The notes under the pieces were generated by a model. That model worked only from the letters and a program-made list of their open reading frames with translations, ran no database searches and had not been told where the DNA came from. From DASVBE01 sp963770375 (GTDB taxonomy: Bacteria > Actinomycetota > Actinomycetes > Streptosporangiales > Streptosporangiaceae), in contig CAVYPM010000028.1 in NCBI GenBank assembly GCA_963770375.1, forward strand, positions 248,001 to 312,000: 64,000 bases of DNA, written 5' to 3'. The position numbers and the translations under genes were made by a program. Shown piece by piece: positions 41,994 through 50,820 of this stretch. How positions within the stretch are numbered: position 1 is the stretch's first letter; each line of letters begins with the position of its first letter.

Positions 41994-42932
41994 GTGACAG
42001 AGCACGATCTGGCCGCGGACTGCGCCCGCTGCGCCGGGCTGTGCTGCGTGGTCCCGGCCTTCACCCGGTCCGCGGACTTCGCGATCAGCAAGCCCGCCGG
42101 GCAGCCGTGCCCGAACCTGGGCCCGGACTCACGCTGCGCGATCCACGCCGGGCTGCGCGACCGCGGTTTCGGCGGCTGCGCGGCCTACGACTGCTTCGGC
42201 GCGGGCCAGCAGACCGTCCAGGTGACGTTCGGCGGGCGGGACTGGCGCTCCTCCCCCGGCCTGGCCGCGGAGATGTTCGCCGCCTTCGGCGTGATGCGCC
42301 AGCTGAACGAACTGCGCTGGCACCTGGCCCAGGCGGCTGAGCTGCTCTCCCCCGGCGGCCCCGCGGGCTCCCTTTCGGCCATCGGGGCGCTCAGGGAGGA
42401 GCTCAGCGAGGCTCTCAGGGCCGCCCAGGGGTACGCCAGCGGGACCCCGGAAATGCTGATAAAGATGGATATATCCGCCCATCGTGACGCCGTCAGCGAC
42501 CTGCTCCGGCGGGTCAGCGCCGCGGTCCGGACCGCCTTCGCACCGGGCGGCCAGGACCTGCGCGGGGCCGACCTGGCCGGGGCGGACCTGCGGGCCACCG
42601 CCCCGCGCGGCGCGGCCCCGGGCGAGGCGGGTCAGGGCAGGGTGGGCCTGCGCGGGGCGGGCCTGCGCGGGGCCGACCAGGGCGGGGTGGGCCAGGGCGG
42701 GGCAAGCCTGCGCGGCGCCAGCCTGCGCGGCGCGCTGCTGATCGGCGCCGACCTCACCGGCGCCGACCTGGCCTGGGCCGATCTCACCGGCGCGGACCTG
42801 CGCGGCGCCCGGGTCGGCGGCGCGGACCTGTCCGGCGCGCTGTTCCTGAGCCGCAACCAGGCCGGGTCCGCCCTCGGCGACGCGCGTACCCGCCTGCCCG
42901 CCGCGCTCCCCCGCCCGGCGCACTGGATCTAG
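41994..42932 (+). CDS. Cys-rich N-terminus plus pentapeptide-repeat protein
   Basis: 312 residues. The N-terminal ~65 residues carry a cysteine constellation (CARCAGLCCVVPAF, QPCPNLGPDSRCAIH, GGCAAYDCFG) resembling YkgJ-type metal-binding proteins. A helical middle is followed by a pentapeptide solenoid (GADLAGADLRA, GASLRGASLRGALLIGADLT). Pentapeptide solenoids often mimic DNA and inhibit gyrase, but the role here is unproved. Part of the solenoid (GQGRVGLRGAGLRGADQGGV) is diverged. GTG start, with ATTATCT 11 bases before it suggesting a short leader. Confidence 0.88.
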   Translation: MTEHDLAADCARCAGLCCVVPAFTRSADFAISKPAGQPCPNLGPDSRCAIHAGLRDRGFGGCAAYDCFGAGQQTVQVTFGGRDWRSSPGLAAEMFAAFGVMRQLNELRWHLAQAAELLSPGGPAGSLSAIGALREELSEALRAAQGYASGTPEMLIKMDISAHRDAVSDLLRRVSAAVRTAFAPGGQDLRGADLAGADLRATAPRGAAPGEAGQGRVGLRGAGLRGADQGGVGQGGASLRGASLRGALLIGADLTGADLAWADLTGADLRGARVGGADLSGALFLSRNQAGSALGDARTRLPAALPRPAHWI

Positions 42933-43165
42933 CCGCACCGGCCGGCCGCGGGCTTGCTGCTCCGCCTGCACCGGCCCGGCCGGTCCCCCGCCAGGCCGGT
43001 CAGCCCGCGTCATCAGAAACACCCGTCCCGCTAGCCCCAAACCAATCTGATCGATGTTACGTCGCTTATCTAAGTAGCTAAGCGACGTAACATCGATTGC
43101 TTTCACCGGGCCTCGCGGCGGAGCCACCAGGCGCGTTCCTCGTTGCGGCCGCGGGCCCGGGCCGG
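42933..43165. other. Intergenic region with large palindrome
   Basis: 233 bp with no supported gene between the pentapeptide stop and the sedolisin stop. Its only clear structure is the palindrome at 43050-43097, which could serve as a bidirectional terminator for these convergent genes. Confidence 0.6.
43050..43097. repeat. 19-bp perfect inverted repeat, ATCGATGTTAC family
   Basis: Arms ATCGATGTTACGTCGCTTA and its exact complement, separated by 10 bases (TCTAAGTAGC). The right arm continues into GCTTTC, matching the flank of the 40841 element (GAAAGC). It has markedly lower G+C than its surroundings. Confidence 0.88.
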
Positions 43166-44524
43166 TTACCTGGCGATCAGGTGCCGGATCAGCTTGGCGA
43201 TGTCGGGCGAGCCGAGGCCGGTGACGGCGTCCCAGCCCGGGTGCGTGCGGAAGCCGGCGGTCAGCCCGGACGGGCCCCAGATGTTGGAGCCCTTGGTGAT
43301 GTCGTGGAACACGGTGTGGTAGCTGGCCGAGCGGCCGATCTTGTACAGCGCGGAGTTGATGTCGCCGATCCGCCGGTGCGCGGCCTGGTCGGCCATGGCC
43401 ACGATGCCTGCCCACTGCGGTGAGCCCGCGCTGGTCCCGCCGACCAGGAAGATCGCCCCGGCGCCCTGGCCGCTGGAGCTCCACACGACCAGCACGCCGC
43501 CGTTGACCGACGCGTTGTAGGACACGTCAGGCACGCCGCGGTGCTGGGGCCGGCCGAAGCCGCGCTGGAACCGGGGCCGGGAGTAGGTCACGCTGTAGCC
43601 GCCGCCGCTGGAGCCGATCGAGTCGTTCCAGGCGGTCTCCCCCTCGTAGTCGCCGTCCGGGAAGCCGGCCTGCAGGTGGGTGCCGCCCACCCCGGTGACC
43701 CTCGGGTCGGACGCGGGCGACGAGGCGGCCTCGGTGAAGCCGCTGCCGTTGCAGGAGGGCTGGGCCGAGCCGAAGTCGCCGGACGAGGCGAACACCGTCA
43801 TCCGCTCGGCCGCGGCCTCCTTGAACAGTTCGTGGGTGCCCTTCAGGACCCGGGGCCGCATGCACCGCTCGGCCTCGCCGAAGCTCTGCGACAGCACGTC
43901 GCCCAGGTTGTGCCGGATCACGTAGCGCTGCGCGGCGAAGATGTCCTTGTCCTGGTCGCTGCGGGCCAGCACCAGGTTGATCGTCGCGCCTGGAGCTATC
44001 GCATGCGCCCACTCGACGTCCAGGCTGATCTCCCCGGCCCAGCCGACCTGGTCGGGGTCGTTGCTGTTGAACGGGGTCAGCCCCTGCGGGGCGATGATCC
44101 GCAGCTTGGGCCTGGCCAGGTCGAAGAGCTTGGAGAACGCGGCCAGGTCGGCGCCGATCGTCGGGCTCTGGAACGCGTCGATGATGGTGATCGACCGCCC
44201 GGCCCCGGTCAGCCCGCCCGGCACGTTGTAAGCCATGCGGATCTGCCGCGGCTCGTAGCACTGCACCGTCGCGGTGTTCGACTCGCACGGAATCACCAGG
44301 TCCGGGCGCAGGTGCCGGGCGCGGAAACCAGTGTTGCGGAAGCGGATCGGGTGGCCGACTGCCGGGATCATCCGCCCGGCGCCCGCGGCGGCCCGTGCGG
44401 CCGGCTGGTGCGCCGCGGCGGGCGTGGCGCCCTGCGCCGGGGTGATCGCGGCCAGTGGCCAGGCCAGCGCGGTGGCCACCGTGAGCAGGCCGAGGCGGCC
44501 TGCGTACCTGCCTGTTACGTGCAT
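43166..44524 (-). CDS. S53-family (sedolisin) serine peptidase, secreted
   Basis: 452 residues. The signal peptide GLLTVATALAWPLAAITPAQ is followed by the catalytic domain directly, with no long activation propeptide of kumamolisin type. Catalytic Glu and Asp lie in GWAGEISLDVEWAHAIAPGA, the Ser in VGGTSAGSPQWAGI; the oxyanion Asp region FASSGDFGSAQPSC is present, as is a calcium-site end GWDAVTGLGSPDI. Expected to act outside the cell on peptides, probably at acid pH. ATG start; independent of its neighbours. Confidence 0.93.
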   Translation of the reverse strand: MHVTGRYAGRLGLLTVATALAWPLAAITPAQGATPAAAHQPAARAAAGAGRMIPAVGHPIRFRNTGFRARHLRPDLVIPCESNTATVQCYEPRQIRMAYNVPGGLTGAGRSITIIDAFQSPTIGADLAAFSKLFDLARPKLRIIAPQGLTPFNSNDPDQVGWAGEISLDVEWAHAIAPGATINLVLARSDQDKDIFAAQRYVIRHNLGDVLSQSFGEAERCMRPRVLKGTHELFKEAAAERMTVFASSGDFGSAQPSCNGSGFTEAASSPASDPRVTGVGGTHLQAGFPDGDYEGETAWNDSIGSSGGGYSVTYSRPRFQRGFGRPQHRGVPDVSYNASVNGGVLVVWSSSGQGAGAIFLVGGTSAGSPQWAGIVAMADQAAHRRIGDINSALYKIGRSASYHTVFHDITKGSNIWGPSGLTAGFRTHPGWDAVTGLGSPDIAKLIRHLIAR

Positions 44525-44578
44525 TCCGGGATCTCCCCCCGGTCGTGGGCGGCCCGGCGCCGCCCGGCAGCCGGGATA

Positions 44579-45238
44579 CTACGCCGTGGCCCGGCGGACC
44601 GCCTCTGTCAGGCTCATCTCGCCGGCGCTGGCCAGGACCAGATCGGCGTGGCCGAACCGGGCGGGGTCGGCGTGCGGGTTCGGGATCGCGATGCAGCGCA
44701 GCCCGGCGGCCTGGGCCGCGGTGACCCCGTGCGGGGTGTCCTCGACCGCGACCGCCTGCCCGGCGGGCAGCCCGAGCCGGGCCAGGGCCAGCAGGTACAC
44801 GTCCGGGGCGGGCTTGTGCGCCGCCACCTCGTTGCCGCCGCAGAGGAACCCGAAGTCGCCGGCCCGGCCGACCCGGGTCAGGTGGTCGCGCACCCACCAG
44901 ACCGGCGAGCTGCTGGCCACCGCCAGCGCCATCCCGGCCGCGGCGGCCTGGTCCAGCCAGCCCGCCAGGCCGGGTGCGAGGTCCAGGCCCGCGTGCAGCC
45001 GGTCCCGGTAGGCGAGCCGGCGGGCGTGGCTGTGGTCCTGGTCGTAGGACGGGCCGACGGCCTCGGCCAGCAGCCGGTAGCGCTCCTGCGACACGTCGCC
45101 GCCGTGGTCGGCCCAGAACGTGGCGGTGTCCAGCTCCAGGCCGTGCTGCCGCCACTCGTACTGCCAGCTGGCCAGCATCGTCGACTCGGTGGCCATCAGC
45201 AGCCCGTCGAAGTCGAAGATGACCGCCGCGACCGCCAT
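44579..45238 (-). CDS. HAD-superfamily hydrolase (phosphatase, beta-phosphoglucomutase-like)
   Basis: 219 residues. Motif I is FDFDGLLMATEST, motif II AVASSSPVWW, motif III KPAPDVYLLA, motif IV VEDTPHGVTAAQAAGL. The substrate is probably a small phosphorylated metabolite. It follows the PaaI-type thioesterase with a 5-bp gap, suggesting cotranscription. The residue after DFDG is LLMAT rather than the usual nucleophile context, but the catalytic Asp pair is intact. Confidence 0.92.
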   Translation of the reverse strand: MAVAAVIFDFDGLLMATESTMLASWQYEWRQHGLELDTATFWADHGGDVSQERYRLLAEAVGPSYDQDHSHARRLAYRDRLHAGLDLAPGLAGWLDQAAAAGMALAVASSSPVWWVRDHLTRVGRAGDFGFLCGGNEVAAHKPAPDVYLLALARLGLPAGQAVAVEDTPHGVTAAQAAGLRCIAIPNPHADPARFGHADLVLASAGEMSLTEAVRRATA

Positions 45239-45243
45239 CGCCG

Positions 45244-45642
45244 CTAGCCGATGGTGCGGCTGCGGCCGCGGAACTCGGCGATGACCTCGTCGCCGCGGCG
45301 GACCGTGACGTCGTAGACGCCGCTGCGGCCGTAGCGGACCCGCTCGGTGGCGGTGGCGGTGAGCGTGTCGCCCTCCCGGGCCGGGGCGACGAACGTGATC
45401 TCCGCGCCGGCCGCCACGGTGACCGGGCCGTGGCTGTTGCAGGCGCACGCGAACGCGGTGTCGGCCAGCAGGAACAGGTAGCCGCCGTGCGCCAGGCCGT
45501 GCCCGTTGATCATGGCCGGGGTGACCGTCATCCGCACGGTGGCGGTGCCCTGGCCGGCCTGGGCCAGCTCCATGCCGAGGCCGAGCGACGCCCGGTCGGC
45601 GGCGAACATCACCGCGGCCGGGCCGTCCTGCTGCTCACTCAT
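45244..45642 (-). CDS. paaI: PaaI-family hotdog-fold thioesterase
   Basis: 132 residues (start MSEQQDGPAAVM). The hotdog motif TPAMINGHGLAHGGYLFLLA contains the conserved Asn/His/Gly, followed by DTAFACACNSHG; these are diagnostic of hydroxyphenylacetyl-CoA thioesterase PaaI. No other paa genes are nearby, so a general acyl-CoA thioesterase is possible. Five bases separate it from the HAD gene. Confidence 0.92.
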   Translation of the reverse strand: MSEQQDGPAAVMFAADRASLGLGMELAQAGQGTATVRMTVTPAMINGHGLAHGGYLFLLADTAFACACNSHGPVTVAAGAEITFVAPAREGDTLTATATERVRYGRSGVYDVTVRRGDEVIAEFRGRSRTIG

Positions 45643-45692
45643 GCGGTCAAGGCTAGGCGGCACAGGGTAGGCAGCACGGGGAGGGACACGTC

Positions 45693-46475
45693 CTAGGCGG
45701 GCCGGGTGCCGGTCACCACGGTGGCGTCCAGGTCCTCGCAGCCGGTGACCGCGGCGGTCAGGCCGGCCGCGGTGACCGCCCCGGCCAGCGTGCCCGCCTG
45801 CTCCTCGGTGGCCTCGATCAGCAGCCGGCCGCCGGGCGCCAGCCAGTCCGGGGCGCCGGCCACCGCGCGGCGGGCCACGTCCAGGCCGTCCGGGCCGCCG
45901 TCCAGCGACAGGCGCGGCTCGTGGTCGCGGGCCTCCGGCGGCAGCAGCGGGAGCTGCCCGGTGGGCACGTACGGCACATTGGCGGCCAGGATGCCGACCC
46001 GGCCGCGCAGCCGCCCGGGCAGCGCCGCGTACAGGTCGCCCTGGTGCACCTGGGCGCCGGCGGCGGCCAGGTTCAGCCGGGCGCAGGCGACCGCCGCCGG
46101 GTCCAGGTCGGCGGCGTGCAGCTCGGCCAGGCTGAGCGCGGCGGCCAGGGCCGCGGCCACCGCCCCGGTGCCGCAGCACAGGTCCACCGCGACGGGCCGC
46201 GGCGGGGCGGCCGCGACCGCCTGGCGGACCAGGCACTCGGTCCGGCGGCGGGGCACGAAGACGCCCGGTGCGACCGCGATCCGCAGCCCGCAGAACTCCG
46301 CCCAGCCGAGCACGTGCTCCAGCGGCACCCCGCTGGCCCGCCGGGCCACCATCGCGTCCAGCTCATCATGGCTGACCGCGGCCGCGGCCAGCAGCGCGGC
46401 CTCGTCCTCGGCGAACACGCACCCGGCGGCACGCAGCGCGGCCACCACCGCGGGCGGCGGGTCAGGGCTAACCAT
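45693..46475 (-). CDS. Putative protein N5-glutamine methyltransferase (PrmC-like)
   Basis: 260 residues. SAM-binding VDLCCGTGAVAAALAAAL and the catalytic-loop ANVPYVP (in place of NPPY) identify the actinobacterial PrmC-like subfamily, with FVPRRRTECLVRQAV and LGWAEFCGLRIAVAPGVFV conserved. It is probably not the true release-factor methyltransferase because of the NPPY change. ATG start, a 12-bp gap to the ABC gene upstream, so it may be transcribed with it. Confidence 0.9.
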   Translation of the reverse strand: MVSPDPPPAVVAALRAAGCVFAEDEAALLAAAAVSHDELDAMVARRASGVPLEHVLGWAEFCGLRIAVAPGVFVPRRRTECLVRQAVAAAPPRPVAVDLCCGTGAVAAALAAALSLAELHAADLDPAAVACARLNLAAAGAQVHQGDLYAALPGRLRGRVGILAANVPYVPTGQLPLLPPEARDHEPRLSLDGGPDGLDVARRAVAGAPDWLAPGGRLLIEATEEQAGTLAGAVTAAGLTAAVTGCEDLDATVVTGTRPA

Positions 46476-46487
46476 GGGCTGATCACC

Positions 46488-48348
46488 CTAGTCGCCCGTC
46501 TCCGTGCTGCCCAGGGCCGTGCTGCCCAGGGCTGCCGGCGTGCTGCCCAGCGCCGTGCGGCCGGACGCGGCATTGCCGTGCCAGGACCGCCACAGCGCGG
46601 CGTACGAGCCGCCCGCGGCGATCAGCTCCGCGTGCGAGCCCAGTTCGGTGACCTGGCCCTGCTCCAGCACCATGACCCGGTCCGCGTCGTGTGCGGTGTG
46701 CAGCCGGTGCGCGATCGCGATCACCGTGCGGCCGTGCAGCACGGCGGCCAGTGCGCGCTCCAGCCGCCGGGCCGACCGCGGGTCGAGCAGCGAGGTCGCC
46801 TCGTCCAGGATCAGCGTGTGCGGGTCGGCCAGCACCAGCCGGGCCAGCGCGACCTGCTGGGCCTGCGGCGCGGTCAGCGCCAGCCCGGCTCCGCCGGTCC
46901 TGGTGCCCAGGCCGTCCGGCAGCGCGCTGGCCCAGCCCAGCGCGTCCACCGCGGCCAGCGCGGCGCGCACCTCGTCGTCGGTGGCGCCGGCCCGGCCGAG
47001 CGTCACGTTGTCCCGCAGCGTGCCGAGGAAGATGTGGTGCTCCTGCGTGACCAGCGCGACCTCGCCGCGCAGCCCCTCCAGCGGCAGCTCGGTCAGGTCC
47101 GCGCCGCCGACCGTGACCCGCCCGGCGGCCGGGGCCATCACGCCCGCCAGCAGGCGGCCGAAAGTCGATTTGCCGGCTCCGCTCGGGCCCACGATCGCGA
47201 TCCGCTCGCCCGGACGGACCCGCAGCGACACGTCCTGCAGCACGTCGTGTCCGGCCAGGTAGTGGTACCTGACCTCGCGGGCGGCGAGTTCGCCGCCGTC
47301 CGGGTCCGGGCCGCGGACGGTACGGTCCGGCGGCACCTCGGCCACCCCGAGCAGCCGGGCCAGCGACGCGCCGCCGATCTGCAGGTTGTCCAGCCAGGAG
47401 ATCAGCTCGTCCAGCGGCTGGATGAGGGCCCTGGCGTACAGCGTGGCCGCGGTGAGCTGGCCGAGCGTGCACCAGCCGCGCAGGTAGGCCAGGCCGCCGA
47501 GGAACAGCGTGCCGAACACGGGCAGCACGTAGGCGGCTCTCCGCGGCCGGGATGATCACCGACCGCAGGTACAGGGTGTAGCGCTCGGCGGCGTACGAGC
47601 GGGCCGCGTCCGCGTCGATGCGGGCCCGGCGGGCCGGGCCGAGCCGCAGCGCCTCCACCGTGGCCGCGCCGTCCACGGTCTCCGCCAGGCTGTCGGTCAT
47701 CTCCGCCCAGGCCGCGTTCTCCCGCAGGTAGCCCGCCTGGGCGCGGCGCAGGTACCAGCGGGTGGCGATCCACACCGGCGGCACCACGATCAGGCTGGGG
47801 AGCGCCAGCAGCGGGTTGACCACGATCAGCGCGACGACGGTCAGCAGCACCGACAGGGCGGCCATCAGCATGGCCGGCACCGCGTACCGGGCGCTGGTGC
47901 CGAGCGCGTCGACGTCCCGTGACGCCCGGGACAGCAGGTCGCCGCTGCCGGCCTCCTCGACCACGGACAGCGGCAGGGCCAGCACGTTCCCGACGAACTC
48001 CTCGCGCAGCCGGGCCAGCAGGCCCTCGCCGAGCCGGGCGCCGGCCAGCGCGCCGTACCGGATCAGTGCCGACTGGGCGATGAGGGCCAGCGCGATCAGC
48101 CCGGCCAGCTGGTCGATCCGGGCCGCGGTGGTGCCGTGCTGGACCGCGGACACGATGCCGCCCAGCAGCCGGGCCGGGATCAGGCCCGCGATCGTGGCCG
48201 CGGTGTACAGGCCGAGCACGGCGGCCAGTTCGCGGCGGTGGCCCAGGATCAGCCGGGCCGCGTGCCGGCGGACCTGCGCGGTGCCGGCCACCGGCAGGAT
48301 CTTCGGGCCGCCGGCCCGCCCGCCGGTGGTGGCCGTGACCTCGGTCAC
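46488..48348 (-). pseudogene. ABC exporter, ATP-binding/permease subunit, frameshifted
   Basis: The membrane domain starts at a GTG that overlaps the previous gene by GTGA and reads to about 47537 (RSVIIPAAES). The following frame begins YVLPVFGTLFLGGLAYLRG and holds a complete nucleotide-binding domain with Walker A GPSGAGKST, Walker B LILDEATSLLD and AHRLHT. The signature ALTAPQAQQVALARL is divergent from LSGGQ. The span is 3n+1 bases and one extra C near GAGAGCCGCC restores the frame. Catalytic residues are intact, so this should be the active half of a heterodimer. A 15-bp repeat occurs at the C-terminus (ALGSTALGST). Confidence 0.85.
46504..46560 (-). repeat. 15-bp tandem repeat at ABC C-terminus
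   Basis: Units of GTGCTGCCCAGGGCC (plus strand), two adjacent and a third after six bases, encode ALGST-type repeats in the C-terminal tail beyond the conserved domain. Confidence 0.8.
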
Positions 48349-50060
48349 GAGTCCTCCCCGCGGGTGACTGCATCGGCGTAGGCCGGGCTGGCGGACAGCA
48401 GGTCGCGGTGCCGCCCGGCGGCGGTGACCCGGCCGCCGGCCAGGTAGGCGACCCGGTCGGCGGCGTCGAGCAGCAGCGGGCTGGTGGTGATCAGCACGGT
48501 GGCCCGGCCACGGCGGGCGGCCCGCAGACGGCTGGCGATGGCCGCCTCGGTGTGCGCGTCCACCGCGCTGGTCGGCTCGATCAGGATCAGCACCTCCGGT
48601 TCGGCGAGCAGGGCCCGGGCCAGCCGCAGCCGCTGGGCCTGCCCGCCGGACAGGGTCCGGCCACGGCTGGCCAGCAGCCCGCGGCGGCCGCCGGGGATCG
48701 CGTCCACCGCGTCCTGGGCGGCGGCCACGTGAAGCGCCTGGGTCACCGCGGCCTCGCTGGCGCCGGGGCCGCCGAGCACCTCGCCCAGCGGGCCGGCGAA
48801 CAGCTGGGCGTCGCCCTGGGCGACCAGGATCCGGCGGCGGACCTCGGCCACCGGCAGGCAGCGCAGCGGTGTCCCGCCCAGCTCGGCGGCCGGGGCGCCG
48901 TCGGCCTCGGGGCCGTACCGGCCGAGCCTGCGGGCCAGTTCGGCGCCCTGCGCCGGGTCGTCCGGGGCCACGCCGACCAGCTCGCCGGCCCGGACGGTCA
49001 GCCCGGACACCGGGTCGTGCAGGCCGGCGCCCGGCGGCGGGCTGGCCGCGGGCTGGTCCGGGTCGTTCACGTCGGGCGGCAGCGACAGGAACCTGACCAC
49101 CCGTTCGGCCGCGACCAGGCCCCGGGTGACCTTGTCGGCGGCCTCGGTCAGCGTGGCCAGCGGCAGGGTCAGGAACGACGCGTAGCCGTAGAACGTGACG
49201 AGCTGGCCGGGGGTGATCTGGCCGTGCAGCGCGTAGTGCGCGGCGATCCAGGTGGCCGCGGTGACGAACGCGCCGGGCACCAGGATCTCGGCCGCGAACA
49301 GGTAGGTCTCGGTCCTGGCCACGTGCACCCCGGTCCACCGCAGGGCCTGCGACTGGTCGTGGTAGCGGGCGGCGAACGCGTCCTCGCCGCCGATGCCGCG
49401 CAGTACCCGCAGCCCGGACACGATGTCCGCGGCCCGGGCGGCCAGCTCGCCCTGCCGGTCCCGGTAGCGGCGCTGCCGCCGGTGCAGCGGGCGGAGCACC
49501 AGGCTGGTCGTCCCGGTCAGCAGCGGCGCGCCGATCAGCACGATCAGGCCCAGCGTGGGCGAGGTGACCAGCAGCACCACGGCGACGGTGATCAGTGCGG
49601 CGATGGCGCCGCTGCCCCGGCCGGTCACGTCGATGGTGTTGCCGATGGCCTGTACGTCCGCGGTGCCCACGCTGACCACCTCGCCGGTGGTGACCAGCCG
49701 GGCGAGTGTGTGGCCGAGCCGGGCGGCCTGGCCGGTGATCAGCTGCACGGTCCGGTAGGCCGCGTCCAGGAACATGCCCACCACGCACCGGTGCCGCAGC
49801 AGCCCGGACCCGGCCGCGATCAGGCCCAGGGCCAGCACCAGCAGGCAGGCCTGGGTGAACGGCCAGGTCTGCCGGGCGACCAGACCGTCGATCGCGGCGC
49901 CGATCGCGGCGGGGGCCAGGGCCTGGGCCACCATCCACACGCAGCCCCACAGCACGCCGAGCCCGACCGGGCCCTTCTGGCGGCTGATCAGCCAGGTGAT
50001 GTACCTGGCGGGCGACCGGAGATCAGGCGTGCCCGGGTCAGGTACGGGCAGGGCACGCAT
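48345..50060 (-). CDS. ABC exporter subunit with degenerate nucleotide site
   Basis: 571 residues. Six membrane helices are followed by a nucleotide-binding domain. Where Walker A should be, the sequence reads LVGVAPDDPAQGAELA, with no GxxGxGKS/T. Walker B is LILIEPTSAVD, with Ile replacing Asp. The signature LSGGQAQRLRL is intact and would complete the partner's site. The subunit is therefore expected to be non-hydrolysing and to contribute only its signature. It is coupled by GTGA overlap to the partner gene downstream. It resembles siderophore or peptide exporter pairs of actinomycetes; the substrate is unknown. Confidence 0.88.
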   Translation of the reverse strand: MRALPVPDPGTPDLRSPARYITWLISRQKGPVGLGVLWGCVWMVAQALAPAAIGAAIDGLVARQTWPFTQACLLVLALGLIAAGSGLLRHRCVVGMFLDAAYRTVQLITGQAARLGHTLARLVTTGEVVSVGTADVQAIGNTIDVTGRGSGAIAALITVAVVLLVTSPTLGLIVLIGAPLLTGTTSLVLRPLHRRQRRYRDRQGELAARAADIVSGLRVLRGIGGEDAFAARYHDQSQALRWTGVHVARTETYLFAAEILVPGAFVTAATWIAAHYALHGQITPGQLVTFYGYASFLTLPLATLTEAADKVTRGLVAAERVVRFLSLPPDVNDPDQPAASPPPGAGLHDPVSGLTVRAGELVGVAPDDPAQGAELARRLGRYGPEADGAPAAELGGTPLRCLPVAEVRRRILVAQGDAQLFAGPLGEVLGGPGASEAAVTQALHVAAAQDAVDAIPGGRRGLLASRGRTLSGGQAQRLRLARALLAEPEVLILIEPTSAVDAHTEAAIASRLRAARRGRATVLITTSPLLLDAADRVAYLAGGRVTAAGRHRDLLSASPAYADAVTRGEDS

Positions 50061-50196
50061 ATCGCCGCAGCGTACCGGCCGGGCCGCAGCCGGGGCATCT
50101 GGGTTTCCGCGGCCCTGACCAGCAGCGCCGGTCCTTCATAGGCGGCTCAGAGGTTCGGCAGACCTGGCCGCCAGGCCGGCTTCCGATATTCAGGGC

Positions 50197-50820
50197 ATGA
50201 CGCAAGAGAACAGCAGCGGCGGCCCGCCCGGCGAGCCGCCGTCCCCCATACCCCCGGCGGCGGCCCGTCCGGCCGCGCGGCCGGGCGGCGGGCCGGGCCC
50301 GGCGGATTCAGCCGCCACCTCGGGCCCGGCTGGCCCGCCGGGCCTGGCTGGCTCCCCAGGCCCGGCGGGGCACCCCGCCTCCGGCAGCCACCCCACTTCC
50401 TGCGCCTGCGCTGGCCCGCCCGGAATCCCTGTCCCGCCAGCCTCGCTGGCCCCTTCGGGGTCCGCCGGCGGCGGCCGCGGACAGGCACGGGACGTGCACC
50501 GGGCCGCGGCTGACCGGGACCGCGGCCATGCCCGGGTCCGCGCGGCCACCGTGACCGCCGCCGTGCTGAGCGCGGCCGCGGCCGGGGTCATCGCGCTCGG
50601 GCTGCCGGGCGGCAGCTCCGCCAGCACCTCCGGTATCTCCGGCGGGTCCGCCCAGCACTCCTCGTCCGGCAGCACCTCGCAGGGCGGCACCTCCAGGGGA
50701 AGCGGCTCGTCCAGCAGTGGTTCATCCGGGAGCTCCTCGTCGGGCGGCGGGCTGTCCAGCGGGGCGACCGCGCCCAGCGGCAGCTCTGGTCCTGGCAGCG
50801 TCACGTCGGGCGGGTCCTGA
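50197..50820 (+). CDS. Low-complexity membrane protein, first gene of redox cluster
   Basis: 207 residues rich in Pro, Gly and Ser. A single helix (TVTAAVLSAAAAGVIALGLP) separates a Pro-rich cytoplasmic region from a Ser/Gly/Thr-rich external tail (SSSSGSSGSSSSGGGLSSG). In similar operons this position is often an FMN-binding or heme-linked protein, but no such motif is seen here. Its stop overlaps the next start (TGATG). It may be a linker or anchor. Confidence 0.55.
   Translation: MTQENSSGGPPGEPPSPIPPAAARPAARPGGGPGPADSAATSGPAGPPGLAGSPGPAGHPASGSHPTSCACAGPPGIPVPPASLAPSGSAGGGRGQARDVHRAAADRDRGHARVRAATVTAAVLSAAAAGVIALGLPGGSSASTSGISGGSAQHSSSGSTSQGGTSRGSGSSSSGSSGSSSSGGGLSSGATAPSGSSGPGSVTSGGS

Noticed and set aside
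42129..43484. Minus-strand frame reading through the pentapeptide gene and the palindrome (KAIDVTSL)
   Set aside because: Low-complexity antisense reading; the KAIDVTSL part is simply translation of the palindromic repeat, also seen at 40841.
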